A stretch of DNA of 23,121 bases from Gallionellaceae bacterium UBA5126 (GCA_002414205.1 DHYQ01000063.1:2426-25546); one strand, 5' to 3'. Shown: positions 15,701 through 23,038, numbered from the stretch's first letter. Made by a program: numbers and translations. The notes: generated by a model not told the origin, from the letters alone.

Positions 15701-17221
15701 GACGGCCCGCAGGACAAGCATTTTGAGCCGGCGTTTTGGACGAATTTGCGCAGCCAAGGGTTCTGGCAGGGCGAGGTGTTGAGCCGACGCAAGAATGGTG
15801 AGGCTTTCCCGGAATGGCTGACCCTCAACTGTGTCAACGACCAACAAGGCAATTTCGAGCATTATGTGGTGCTGTTCTCCGACATCACCAACATCAAGGA
15901 AACCCAGCGCCGTGCGGAATTTCTGTCCACACACGATTTGCTGACCGGGCTGCCTAATCGGGTACTGTTTCAGGATCGCTTGCGCCATGCCATGAGCCAA
16001 GTGCGCCGCAACAAGCAGCGGCTGGCGTTGCTGTTCATTGACTTGGACAACTTCAAGGGAATCAACGACACCCTGGGGCACGATGTGGGGGATGAGCTGC
16101 TGAAAATGGCCGCTGATCGCCTGCGCCAGGTGGTGCGCGAAATGGACACCATTGCTCGCTTGGGGGGCGATGAATTTACGGCGGTGTTGCTGGATGCCGA
16201 GCCGGAAATGGTCAATCGCGTTGCCAGCCGCATTGTGGAGGAGTTGTCCTCTTCCTTTACCATCGGCAAGCAGACGCTGTTTGTGTCGGCCTCGGTGGGG
16301 GTGGCGTTTTACCCCGGTGATGCCAATGACAGCGCCGCGCTGATCAAGGCAGCGGATACTGCCATGTATCGTGCCAAGGAAATGGGGCGGGCACGGGTGG
16401 AATATTTTGTGCCGGATTTGCTGGTGCGCTTGCTGAAGCAGTCAGCCGTGGAAAATGCCCTGCGTGAGGGGATACGGCAACGGCGTATGCGGTTGGTATA
16501 TCAGCCGAAGTTTGCCCTGACGGATGGCACGCAGTTGCTGGGAGCGGAGGCGCTGATGCGCTGGCAGGATCCGGAACTGGGCAACGTGTCGCCAGAGGAG
16601 TTTATTCCGGTGGCGGAAAATTGTGGTTTGGTGCGCGATGTGCTGCTGGTGGCGATTGATTGCCTGATTGAGGATTTGCAGGGCTGGCAGGCGCAAGGGC
16701 TGTCGGTGCCGCGCATTGCCTTCAACATGTCGCCAAAAAATATCCGGGAAAAACAACTGGTGCAAAACCTGATTGCCAAGTTCCAGCAGCACGCCATTCC
16801 CGGTCAGCAGTTGCAGGTGGAAATCACGGAAGGTGCCTTGCTGGAGAACAGTTTGACGGTACAAAAAAATCTCAATTTGCTGGCAGAGTATGGGTTGGGG
16901 GTGAGCATCGACGATTTTGGCACCGGCTATTCGTCGCTGAGTTATCTCAAGCGCCTGCCGTTGACCGAGTTAAAGCTGGACAAGTGTTTTGTGGATGGCT
17001 TGGGCAGCGATGCCAATGATGAGGCGATTGCCAATGCGGTCTTGAGCATTGCGCATTCGTTGTCCTTGCAGGTGGTGGCTGAGGGGGTGGAAACCCAGGA
17101 GCAACTGGATTGGTTGCGGGTGCAGGGCTGTGATGTGGTGCAGGGATATTATCTGGCGCGCCCGCAGGAAGTGGCCGACTTTACCCGGATGTTGGTAGCA
17201 CAAGGTCATGCCATCCCGTAG
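12713..17221 (+). CDS. CheB-CheR-coiled coil-PAS-GGDEF-EAL hybrid signalling protein
   Basis: This 1502-residue soluble protein joins chemotaxis-type methylation enzymes to cyclic-di-GMP enzymes. Order: CheB methylesterase (about 5-190) with S15 in GIGASAGG, H42 and D134, and no receiver domain; CheR methyltransferase (about 205-470) with YKQGTLTRRIRRRL and the SAM loop VAGCASGEEAYS; a coiled coil of repeated NEELxAx heptads (about 615-715); a PAS-like segment (about 712-815); two PAS domains (about 825-940 and 945-1065); GGDEF (about 1070-1235) with GGDEF at 1151-1155 and the RxxD inhibition site at 1142-1145; and EAL (about 1245-1500) with AEALMRW, EITEG, DDFGTGYSS and AEGVET intact. Both synthesis and hydrolysis of c-di-GMP look possible. 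The start at 12713 (AGGG upstream) is preferred to the GTG at 12596. The gene overlaps the phytochrome gene by 14 bases. Confidence 0.93.
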   Translation: MDTTEKLYIVGIGASAGGLEATIQLVAHLEPEMPCTYVVLQHLSPTYRSMMVEILARETRLQVKEATHGEIPAQGVVHVVPPNHNAIMRDGQLHLIPATPEMVPKPSINQFFMSLAAEEGESAIGIVLSGTGSDGSAGLRAIQAAGGFTIAQKPETAKYDGMPRAAIESGVADHVMTADAMGPQLHTWLCREQEQGEETQLQLVQINQVLTRLHEKLQFDFSGYKQGTLTRRIRRRLVSTGSADMEAYLHWIDNNPQELDLLARDILISVTAFFRDREAFEVLRQAISEICQGKDAVNEIRVWVAGCASGEEAYSIAMLVANELGDQLLSHRVQIFATDIDEEALNVARRGVYPAASMSEVPQDWLRRYFHPVGNNFEASKLLRDMIVFARHNLVSDPPFLRLNLVSCRNVLIYFDVPLQAKVLPIFHFGLLRDGYLFLGRSESVAQAEHLFTAINRRERLFRKLGESTQPMANFAYAPRVSSNTGERRGLLLLQELVRHLGVTALLCNDRGMVEHTVGTVEQFMQFPVGSARLTLNDVVLPAFRGELMALIHRSSKHQQPQSGRRRRLSKSEWVRMTVLPLVESSGTFFLVLFQREVPSDKAEVPAEVSPLPTDKSQLEDELSTTREHLQSLIEEMATTNEEMQALNEEAQASNEELQATNEELEASNEELEAANEELQATNEELVSLNEELNVKTGELARLSDEYAQLYDSLEFSVLVFDRLLQVMRFNERARAQFGLRPSVLRQHVSHLQLPGALIDLEKMLGWVLAHQEREERTLMLDGRHYRLYVSPGGGKQGELNLLIVSLVDVHDILSAQEALAASQHRLSALMENTTVMFAMKDMLGNYQFVNKRFEQFFRLSASDCIGKNDFHLFEHDLASGLWRDVLEAIRSAQQVVGEYVVIHDGQSRILRTTHKVLQDHQQHPLAVILEAEDMTDRRLAEQQMRIAARVFDQAGEAIVVTDNQGNIQTVNSAFTRITGHRSVDMVGRPLGELLRDGPQDKHFEPAFWTNLRSQGFWQGEVLSRRKNGEAFPEWLTLNCVNDQQGNFEHYVVLFSDITNIKETQRRAEFLSTHDLLTGLPNRVLFQDRLRHAMSQVRRNKQRLALLFIDLDNFKGINDTLGHDVGDELLKMAADRLRQVVREMDTIARLGGDEFTAVLLDAEPEMVNRVASRIVEELSSSFTIGKQTLFVSASVGVAFYPGDANDSAALIKAADTAMYRAKEMGRARVEYFVPDLLVRLLKQSAVENALREGIRQRRMRLVYQPKFALTDGTQLLGAEALMRWQDPELGNVSPEEFIPVAENCGLVRDVLLVAIDCLIEDLQGWQAQGLSVPRIAFNMSPKNIREKQLVQNLIAKFQQHAIPGQQLQVEITEGALLENSLTVQKNLNLLAEYGLGVSIDDFGTGYSSLSYLKRLPLTELKLDKCFVDGLGSDANDEAIANAVLSIAHSLSLQVVAEGVETQEQLDWLRVQGCDVVQGYYLARPQEVADFTRMLVAQGHAIP
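14633..14791 (+). repeat. In-gene tandem repeat coding heptads of the coiled coil
   Basis: Residues 641-693 are about seven and a half heptads of the form NEE(L/M/A)xAx. At DNA level this is a degenerate 21-base tandem repeat built on (A)AYGARGARYTG-type units. Such repeats are typical of the linker after CheR in CheB-CheR-PAS proteins and form a long parallel coiled coil. Copy number may vary between strains. Confidence 0.75.
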
Positions 17222-18668
17222 ATATTTACAATCGTGTGAAAGTGAGCGCCTCGCGTATTCCGGGGCGATTTTGCCGCATGGCAGCTTGTTGGCGGTGGAC
17301 GAACAGGGGCGGATCGTTGCGCTGGCGGAAAATATCGGCACGTTTCTGGGCGGCACCCCCCAGGATTGGTGGCAACAGCCCTTGCCCGAAATCTTGCAAC
17401 CGCTGCTGTCGCAGGTGTTGCATCACCCTGCCGGACGCTTGTTTCAGCATGGGGTGTGGTTGTCCGAGCAAGGGTGCGTGGATGTGCATGTGTTCCGCCC
17501 GGCGGCTGGCGACATGACGCTGCTGGAGCTGCTGCCCTGTGCGCCGCCACAACGACCTTGCACCGAGCCGCTGCGGGTGGCGGCGAGTGCGGCAGATGAC
17601 TTGTTGCCCCAGGCGGCATTGAGTCAACTGGTGGAGGAGATTGCCTGCCTCAGTGGTTTTGATCGGGTGATGTATTACAGCTTCCGCAGCGATGAGGATG
17701 GCGAAGTATTGGCCGAGGCGCGGCGCGAGTCGGTTGCTGGAAGCTATTTTGGCTTGCGTTTTCCGGCCAGCGATGTGCCCGCCATTGCCCGTTTGCTGTA
17801 TGTGCAGAATCCTTGGCGGCTGATCCCGGCGGCCAGCGCCTGCCCCGTGCCGGTGCTGGGGATGAGCGCGCAGGCGCTGGATTTATCGCTGGCGTGTTTG
17901 CGCAGCGTGTCGCCGCTACATCAAACGTATCTCGCCAACATGGGCGTGGCGGCGTCGTTTTCGCTACCGGTGGTCATAAACGGTCGGCTGGCGGCGCTGC
18001 TGTCCGCCCATCACACCACGCCCCGTTATCTGGAGGTTGACACCCTGACTCGTGCCAATCAGCGTCTGCGTACTTTTGTCGGGCAGGTGCAGGAGCGTCA
18101 GGCGTTGTACCGCAGTCGGCTGCTAGGCAACTGGGACAGCAGCTTCGGCACCTTGCAAGCGATTTTGCAGGGCCGGAACGTGTCCACGGTCTGGGCGCAG
18201 TTCGCCGCCTGGTTGGGGCAGATGTTTGCCTGTGATGGCGTGGTGGGGTGTTGGCACACGGAGCGCCGCACTTGGGGCGCATGGCCATTGGAAGGCGCGG
18301 CGCTGGATTATCTGGATGACTGGTTTGGCTGGGCGTGTCACGAGGTGGTCTGGCAGGAAGATTCCCTGTGTCGGCGTTTCCCGGATTTTCCGCTCTCGCC
18401 AGTGGCCGGGGTGTTGGCCATCAAATTGTCGCTGGGCGAGGGCGATCTGCGGCTGTATTTGAGTCGGCAGGCGTTGGTGAGCGAAGTGGCTTGGGGCGGT
18501 AATCCCGACAAACCCGTGGAATTTCACGACGGTCAGTTGGGCATTGCCCCGCGCCGTTCCTTTGAAAAATGGGTGGAGAAACGCATCGGCTATGCTAACG
18601 CTTGGGCACCGGAAAGCGCCCTGCTGGCCATGCGTTTGCGCACCCGGTTACAAAAACAATTCACGTGA
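17208..18668 (+). CDS. Bacteriophytochrome photosensory core (PAS-GAF-PHY) without output domain
   Basis: This is a 486-residue red/far-red photoreceptor module expected to bind biliverdin. The PAS domain (about 8-115) holds C10, in the position of the bilin-linking Cys, followed by the ILPHGSLL knot strand. The GAF domain (about 135-305) has FDRVMYYSF, the FPASDVPA motif with D189, H238 in SPLH and H268-H269. The PHY domain (about 315-486) has the tongue motifs WGGNP (429-433) and PRRSF (448-452). The protein stops just where a histidine kinase or other output usually begins, and the coding sequence runs straight into the next gene with no sign of a frameshifted tail. It overlaps the upstream GGDEF-EAL gene by 14 bases and the heme oxygenase gene by 4. 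The start ATG 17208 has AAGG close upstream. Confidence 0.93.
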   Translation: MPSRRYLQSCESERLAYSGAILPHGSLLAVDEQGRIVALAENIGTFLGGTPQDWWQQPLPEILQPLLSQVLHHPAGRLFQHGVWLSEQGCVDVHVFRPAAGDMTLLELLPCAPPQRPCTEPLRVAASAADDLLPQAALSQLVEEIACLSGFDRVMYYSFRSDEDGEVLAEARRESVAGSYFGLRFPASDVPAIARLLYVQNPWRLIPAASACPVPVLGMSAQALDLSLACLRSVSPLHQTYLANMGVAASFSLPVVINGRLAALLSAHHTTPRYLEVDTLTRANQRLRTFVGQVQERQALYRSRLLGNWDSSFGTLQAILQGRNVSTVWAQFAAWLGQMFACDGVVGCWHTERRTWGAWPLEGAALDYLDDWFGWACHEVVWQEDSLCRRFPDFPLSPVAGVLAIKLSLGEGDLRLYLSRQALVSEVAWGGNPDKPVEFHDGQLGIAPRRSFEKWVEKRIGYANAWAPESALLAMRLRTRLQKQFT

Positions 18669-19222
18669 TTGCCCGTCTGCGTGCCGCGACCGCTGCCCAA
18701 CATCAGCAACTGGAACAGCAGGCGCTGTTTGCTCGTTTGTTGCGCGCCGATTTGTGCCTCGCCGACTATCGGGCCGTGCTGCGTTGTTTGTACCGCGTGC
18801 ATGCGGCACTGGAACCCGCGCTGTGCGCACACCTGGCGGCGATCAACCCGCCCTGGCGGTATGTGCCGCGTCTGCCGCTGTTGCAACAGGATTTGCAGTC
18901 GTTGGCGGATGCCCTGCCCGATACGCCTCCACGCGTGCCACTGACTGCGGCGGAGGTGCCGGGAGTGCTGTATGTGCTGGAAGGTTCCTTGCTGGGCGGG
19001 CAGTTGATTGCCCGCCATCTGCGGCAACAGTTCGGCCCGGAGATACCGCAGTCTTTCTATCGGCTAGGAGCGCAGTTGCCGCCACAACACTGGCGACACT
19101 TTGCCATCTGGTTGGCGCAACAGTTGCCCACCGCCGCCGCCCAACTCTGTGCTGAACAGGCCGCGCAACAAACGTTCACCCGCTTTCTTGCCGCCGCTGA
19201 CGCAGACAGTCGCACCAGTTAG
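18665..19222 (+). CDS. bphO: Biliverdin-forming heme oxygenase (BphO type)
   Basis: This enzyme opens heme to biliverdin, the chromophore of bacteriophytochromes. The 185-residue product begins [18 protein letters not shown], with H13 as the likely axial heme ligand, and carries the distal-helix block [19 protein letters not shown], where glycines pack over the heme. Size and motifs fit BphO. The start chosen is GTG 18665-18667, which forms a GTGA overlap with the phytochrome stop. An upstream TTG at 18602 would place 21 unrelated residues in front. There is no good ribosome binding site, so translation is probably coupled to the phytochrome gene. It ends tail to tail with the gene on the other strand, the two stops sharing TTAG. 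Confidence 0.9.
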   Translation: MIARLRAATAAQHQQLEQQALFARLLRADLCLADYRAVLRCLYRVHAALEPALCAHLAAINPPWRYVPRLPLLQQDLQSLADALPDTPPRVPLTAAEVPGVLYVLEGSLLGGQLIARHLRQQFGPEIPQSFYRLGAQLPPQHWRHFAIWLAQQLPTAAAQLCAEQAAQQTFTRFLAAADADSRTS

Positions 19223-19473
19223 GGACGCGTGGCCTGCTCCAGTTGCGCCAACCAGTCCAGCGCCGCTTGCCGCGAGTCGCCGCACATTTCCGCTGACGGT
19301 TGCAGCCCGCCACAAAAGGCCGGGCGCTGCGGTAGGCCAAACACCCGGCAACGTCCATCCGCATCCAGTTGCACACACGCCACCCCGGCGGGTTTGCCGT
19401 TGGGCATGCCGGGCAGCGGCGAGGTAATCGACGGGGCGATACAACAGGCAGCGCAGCCGGGACGGCAGTTCAT
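19219..19473 (-). CDS. Small cysteine-cluster protein, YkgJ/UPF0153 family
   Basis: This is an 84-residue protein that begins [16 protein letters not shown], with C3, C7, C10 and C11, and continues with [26 protein letters not shown] and MCGD, so eight cysteines in all. The pattern is that of the UPF0153/YkgJ family, thought to bind zinc or an Fe-S cluster; the function is unknown. The start ATG (19471-19473) overlaps the rsmE stop as ATGA, so it is the second gene of a two-gene operon. Its stop lies inside the last bases of the convergent heme oxygenase gene. Confidence 0.85.
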   Translation of the reverse strand: MNCRPGCAACCIAPSITSPLPGMPNGKPAGVACVQLDADGRCRVFGLPQRPAFCGGLQPSAEMCGDSRQAALDWLAQLEQATRP

Positions 19474-20198
19474 GCGCGGAAATCGCCCCATTGGTATTGC
19501 AGCGCAGTGATGCCCGCCAGCGCGGCGGTTTCGGTGCGCAGGATGCGCGGGCCGAGGCGGATCGGGGTGTAGCCGTGTTGCCGGGCGAGGGCGCTTTCGG
19601 CCTCGGTGAAGCCGCCTTCCGCGCCAATCAGCAATTCCACTGGGCCATCGGGGGCGGGCTGGTCTTGCAGGGCTTGCGCGCCTTGCGGCAGGAAAATGTA
19701 GCGGCGGGCGTTCTGACTTTGGGCAACCCAATCGGCCAAGTCCAGTACCGGATGAATCAGCGGCAACTGGTTGCGACCACATTGTTCGCAGGCGGAGATG
19801 GCGACTTGTTGCCAGTGCTCCTGACGTTTGGCGGCGCGCTCGGCCGAGAGTTTGACCACGCTGCGGGCGCTGGCCAGTGGCTGAATCGCCGCCACACCCA
19901 ATTCGGTGGCTTTCTGGATCACCCAGTCCATCTTGTCGCCGCTGGGCAGCGATTGCGCCAACACAATGGACAACGGCGATTCACGGTCGGCGCTGCGGTC
20001 AGCCAATGCGCCCACCGTCACGTGCTTGCCACTGATGTCGGCGATGACGCCGCTACGCGCTTGGCCTTGCCCGTCGAAAATTTCCACTTCCTCGCCCACG
20101 CGCAAACGCAGCACACGGGCGGCATGGTGGGCGGCTTCGGGCGGCAGGGAAAATTCACCCTCGAATGGCAAGGGCGCGGGGCAATAAAAACGTGGCAT
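19470..20198 (-). CDS. rsmE: 16S rRNA (uracil-1498-N3)-methyltransferase RsmE
   Basis: RsmE methylates U1498 of 16S rRNA in the assembled small subunit. The 242-residue protein has an N-terminal PUA-like part starting [10 protein letters not shown] with [17 protein letters not shown], and a SPOUT-knot C-terminal part with [33 protein letters not shown] and [12 protein letters not shown], the SAM-binding knot. Length is usual. The start ATG 20196-20198 has no clear ribosome binding site. It is divergent from the redoxin gene across about 111 bases and overlaps the Cys-cluster gene by 4 bases. Confidence 0.95.
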   Translation of the reverse strand: MPRFYCPAPLPFEGEFSLPPEAAHHAARVLRLRVGEEVEIFDGQGQARSGVIADISGKHVTVGALADRSADRESPLSIVLAQSLPSGDKMDWVIQKATELGVAAIQPLASARSVVKLSAERAAKRQEHWQQVAISACEQCGRNQLPLIHPVLDLADWVAQSQNARRYIFLPQGAQALQDQPAPDGPVELLIGAEGGFTEAESALARQHGYTPIRLGPRILRTETAALAGITALQYQWGDFRA

Positions 20199-20309
20199 GG
20201 CGCATGGATTTGGAATTTCAGGGCGCGTGATAATATACCGCCCCGCTGCAAAATCCTATCCGCTGCTGTGCCGGGCGGTACTCATCCCTAATTCTGTCGA
20301 GGAAAAAAC
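20199..20309. promoter_or_regulatory. Divergent promoter region between rsmE and the redoxin gene
   Basis: This is the only gap between these divergent starts. An AT-rich spot offers GATAAT on the plus strand (20229-20234) and TATATT on the minus strand (20232-20237), so both promoters may overlap there. Good -35 boxes are not obvious. The plus-strand gene has a strong GAGG ribosome binding site at the end of the region. Confidence 0.3.
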
Positions 20310-20867
20310 ATGGTCAGTTTGCAACCCCCGTTGTGTGATTTTGGCTGGAAGGCCCCCGCTTTCGATTTGCCGGGCGTGGACGGCAAGCGCTACACCTTGC
20401 AGGACGCCATGGGGCCGAACGGTTTGCTGGTGATGTTCATCTGCAACCACTGCCCCTACGTGCAGTCCATCCGTGACCGCATCGTGCGCGACACCCGCGA
20501 GTTGCGCGCGCACGGCATCCACAGCATCGCCATCATGTCCAACGACCCCGCCGATTACCCGGAAGATTCGTTCGACCACATGCGCGCCGTGGCCGAGCAG
20601 TTCCAATTCCCCTTCCCCTACGTCTGGGATGAAACGCAAGCCGTAGCTAAAGCCTACGACGCGGTGTGCACGCCGGATTTCTTCGGCTTCAACGCCAACT
20701 TCGAGCTGCAATACCGGGGCCGTCTGGATGAATCGCGCAAAATCGCCGCCCCCGCCGATGCCCGCCGCGATTTGTTTGAAGCCATGTTGCAAGTGGCGCA
20801 AACCGGGCAAGGCCCCCGCGAACAACTGGCCAGCATGGGCTGCTCCATCAAATGGAAAAACACTTGA
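20310..20867 (+). CDS. Thioredoxin-fold redoxin (AhpC/TSA-like) with CxxC
   Basis: This is a 185-residue cytoplasmic redoxin. It has the APAFDLPGVDGKRYTL entry typical of AhpC/TSA-type redoxins and a CNHCPYV active site (C45, C48) that belongs to a widespread family annotated only as thioredoxin-family proteins. FFGFNANFELQYRGRLD marks the cis-Pro and final-strand region (TPDFFGF). There is no signal peptide. The natural substrate is not known. The start ATG 20310 has GAGG 7 bases upstream. It is the first gene of a tightly packed plus-strand group, and its end overlaps the next frame by 16 bases if that gene starts at 20852. Confidence 0.85.
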   Translation: MVSLQPPLCDFGWKAPAFDLPGVDGKRYTLQDAMGPNGLLVMFICNHCPYVQSIRDRIVRDTRELRAHGIHSIAIMSNDPADYPEDSFDHMRAVAEQFQFPFPYVWDETQAVAKAYDAVCTPDFFGFNANFELQYRGRLDESRKIAAPADARRDLFEAMLQVAQTGQGPREQLASMGCSIKWKNT

Positions 20868-21679
20868 AAACTGCCGCCCCGCTGGGCATGAGCGCCGTGT
20901 TGAAGGCGGTCATCGCGGCGGTGCGGTTGACCGCAGCCGAGGAAATCAGCCCGCGCTACACGCGGATTCTCCAGCAGCGCCATGTCAACGGTGACGAGGG
21001 AGAAGACTTGGTCGCAGTGATTGAAGCTGCCTTGGTGCGCAAGTTGCAAGCCATTGTGAATGTGCCGGTGCTGGATGCCGCGCTGTCGCCAGCGGAGCAG
21101 CATGCATTGTGGCAAACCGGCGAGGCTTGGTGCGTCAATCCGCTGGATAGCGTGCCCAATTTCCTGCGCGGGTTGCCGCATTTTTCCGTGTCTGCGGCGC
21201 TGTTGCGCGAGGGCAAAATCGTGCTGGGGGTGGTGTATGCCCCGGCGGAAGAGGAAATGTATGTGGCGGAGGTCGGCAAGGGTGGGTTCCGCAACGGGCA
21301 GCGCATCGCCGCACGCAATATGGCCACACGTCTGGATGAGGCCTTGGCCGGGGTGGACTTGCGGCGCTTGAACACCGGGCTGATTGCCCGTTTGTCGGTG
21401 CAGCCGCCGTATCTTACCCAGCGCAATTTCGGTGCCTACGCGCTGGACTGGTGCTACGCCGCCACCGGGCGCTACGACGTGTATCTGCACGGCGGACAGC
21501 AGTTGTGGGAGTACGTCGCCGGGGCGCTGATTTTCCAGGAAGCCGGGGGTTTTCTGTCCTGTATCGACCAGGATGATTTCGAGCAGGGCAATGTCTGGCA
21601 ACGTTCGGTGATTGCCTCGCGTGACTTGTGCTTGTTCGAGGATTGGCGGACATGGGTGCGCGCCAGCCTGAGCCGGTAG
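20852..21679 (+). CDS. Inositol monophosphatase-like protein with altered metal-binding motifs
   Basis: The 275-residue product has the fold-defining segments of the inositol monophosphatase/CysQ superfamily: FLRGLPHFSVSAALL, GVVYAPAEEEMYVAEVGKGGF, NFGAYALDWCYAATGRYDVYL and AGALIFQEAGG. Several metal ligands differ. The usual DPxDGT reads N96-P-L-D99-S-V, the WDxAAG motif reads W219-E-Y-V-A-G, the aspartate of the VTxxD motif reads Glu58, and the expected EE of the first metal site is not seen. It may be a weak, altered or non-catalytic member. The start is uncertain: ATG 20852 overlaps the redoxin gene by 16 bases, while ATG 20888 (MSAVLKAVIAAVRLTA) starts where family homology usually begins. 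Neither has a clear binding site. Confidence 0.8.
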   Translation: MEKHLKTAAPLGMSAVLKAVIAAVRLTAAEEISPRYTRILQQRHVNGDEGEDLVAVIEAALVRKLQAIVNVPVLDAALSPAEQHALWQTGEAWCVNPLDSVPNFLRGLPHFSVSAALLREGKIVLGVVYAPAEEEMYVAEVGKGGFRNGQRIAARNMATRLDEALAGVDLRRLNTGLIARLSVQPPYLTQRNFGAYALDWCYAATGRYDVYLHGGQQLWEYVAGALIFQEAGGFLSCIDQDDFEQGNVWQRSVIASRDLCLFEDWRTWVRASLSR

Positions 21680-22158
21680 CGCGCTGGGCGGCTGGCGAGG
21701 GCTATCAGGCTCGGCTGGCAATGCCGCAGGCCGTGCTGGGGGTGCAATGTACGACGGAGGTTGTCACCGGGCTGGTGTTTCTGGCCCCGGACACGCCGCT
21801 GCTGGCCCCGCAAAATGCGCTGGCGGCGGAGGTGGCGCGGCAACTGGCCGCCTATCTGGCCGACCCGCGCCATGTTTTCGACCTGCCGTTGCACTACGCC
21901 GCCACACCGCATCAGGCCAAGGTTTGGCAGGCATTGCAGGCCATTCCTTGCGGGCAGGTGCGCACTTATGGCGATTTGGCGCGGGAGCTGCATTCGGCGG
22001 CGCAGGCGGTGGGACAGGCGTGCGGGGCCAATCCGCTGCCGCTGGTGATTCCCTGTCACCGCGTGGTCAGCCGCAGCGGGCTGGGTGGCTTCATGCAGCA
22101 GCGCAGCGCGCCCACGCTGGACATCAAACGCTGGTTGCTGGCGCATGAACAACGTTGA
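21652..22158 (+). CDS. ogt: Methylated-DNA-[protein]-cysteine S-methyltransferase (Ogt/AGT type)
   Basis: This suicide enzyme removes alkyl groups from O6-guanine in DNA. The 168-residue protein has an N-terminal RNase H-like part, then the active-site domain with TPHQAKVWQALQAIPCGQV, TYGDLARELH, GANPLPLVIPCHRVV (nucleophile C135) and GLGGFMQQRSAP. One notable change is the base-flipping arginine finger, usually in ARAVG, which is Gln118 here (AAQAVGQAC). The catalytic Cys and its PCHRV setting are intact. The start ATG 21652 lies inside the end of the preceding gene (28-base overlap); a GTG at 21628 is possible but less likely. It overlaps xerD by 14 bases. Confidence 0.9.
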   Translation: MGARQPEPVARWAAGEGYQARLAMPQAVLGVQCTTEVVTGLVFLAPDTPLLAPQNALAAEVARQLAAYLADPRHVFDLPLHYAATPHQAKVWQALQAIPCGQVRTYGDLARELHSAAQAVGQACGANPLPLVIPCHRVVSRSGLGGFMQQRSAPTLDIKRWLLAHEQR

Positions 22159-23038
22159 GTTACTGGATGCCTTTTGCGACAGCCTGTGGCTGGAGGAAGG
22201 CTTGGCGCGCAACACGCTGGACAGCTACCGGATCGACCTGCAATTGTTCGCCGACTGGCTGCGCGAGCAGCGCGGGCGCGACTTGCTGCACACCACGCGC
22301 CACGATGTGCAGGGCTACCAAATCGAGCTGGTGGCTCAAGCACTGCGCCCCAGCTCGGCGGCGCGCAAACTGTCCAGTCTGAAGCGGCTGTTCCGTTTTT
22401 TGCTGCGCCAGCAGTGGATCAGCGCCGACCCTACCGCCCGCCTCACCCCCCCCAAACTCAATCGCCCATTGCCCTACAGTCTGAGCGAAGCCGAAGTGGT
22501 ACAGTTGCTTACCGCGCCGCCAGTCCATGCCCCGCTTGGGTTACGCGACCGCGCTATGCTGGAAATTCTCTATGCCAGCGGTTTGCGCGTGAGCGAGTTG
22601 GTGAATTTAAAACTTGGGCAAATCGGGCTGGATCGCGGCGTGGTGCAGGTGATGGGCAAGGGCAACAAGGAGCGGCTGGTGCCGCTGGGGGAGGTCGCGC
22701 TGGACTGGCTGCAACGCTATTTGGTGGAAGCCCGCCCGTTGCTGTTGACCGCCCGTCATAACGACCGGCTGTTTCTCACCGTGCGCGGCGATTGCATGAC
22801 GCGGCAAATGTTTTGGTACCTCATTCGCAAATACGCCCGTCAGTGCGGCATCGACCAGCCGCTCTCGCCGCACACCCTGCGCCACGCCTTCGCCACTCAT
22901 CTGCTCAACCACGGCGCGGATTTGCGCGTGGTGCAACTGCTGCTCGGCCACGCCGACATCTCCACCACCCAGATTTACACCCACGTCGCCCGCGAGCGGC
23001 TGAAACAACTGCACCAGCAGCACCATCCACGCGGTTAA
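22145..23038 (+). CDS. xerD: Site-specific tyrosine recombinase XerD
   Basis: XerD acts with XerC and FtsK at dif to resolve chromosome dimers. The 297-residue protein has the SAM-like N-terminal core-binding domain (about 1-90) and a catalytic domain with R148 (SGLRVSEL), K172 (GKGNKER), H243-x-x-R246 (SPHTLRHAFATHLL), H269 (LLGHADISTTQ) and Y278 (IYTHV). These fall within one residue of the E. coli XerD positions (148, 172, 244, 247, 270, 279), which separates it from phage and integron integrases. The start ATG 22145 overlaps the preceding gene by 14 bases; the frame is open to 22085 but only inside that gene. A strong terminator follows 10 bases after the stop. Confidence 0.95.
   Translation: MNNVELLDAFCDSLWLEEGLARNTLDSYRIDLQLFADWLREQRGRDLLHTTRHDVQGYQIELVAQALRPSSAARKLSSLKRLFRFLLRQQWISADPTARLTPPKLNRPLPYSLSEAEVVQLLTAPPVHAPLGLRDRAMLEILYASGLRVSELVNLKLGQIGLDRGVVQVMGKGNKERLVPLGEVALDWLQRYLVEARPLLLTARHNDRLFLTVRGDCMTRQMFWYLIRKYARQCGIDQPLSPHTLRHAFATHLLNHGADLRVVQLLLGHADISTTQIYTHVARERLKQLHQQHHPRG

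Noticed and set aside
14885..16081. 398-codon minus-strand frame opposite the PAS-GGDEF part
   Set aside because: It lies wholly inside a conserved multidomain gene and shows no recognisable domain.
22145..23038. Tyrosine recombinase considered as an integrase marking a mobile element
   Set aside because: The length and catalytic residue positions match XerD, and there is no tRNA, attachment repeat or phage gene nearby.
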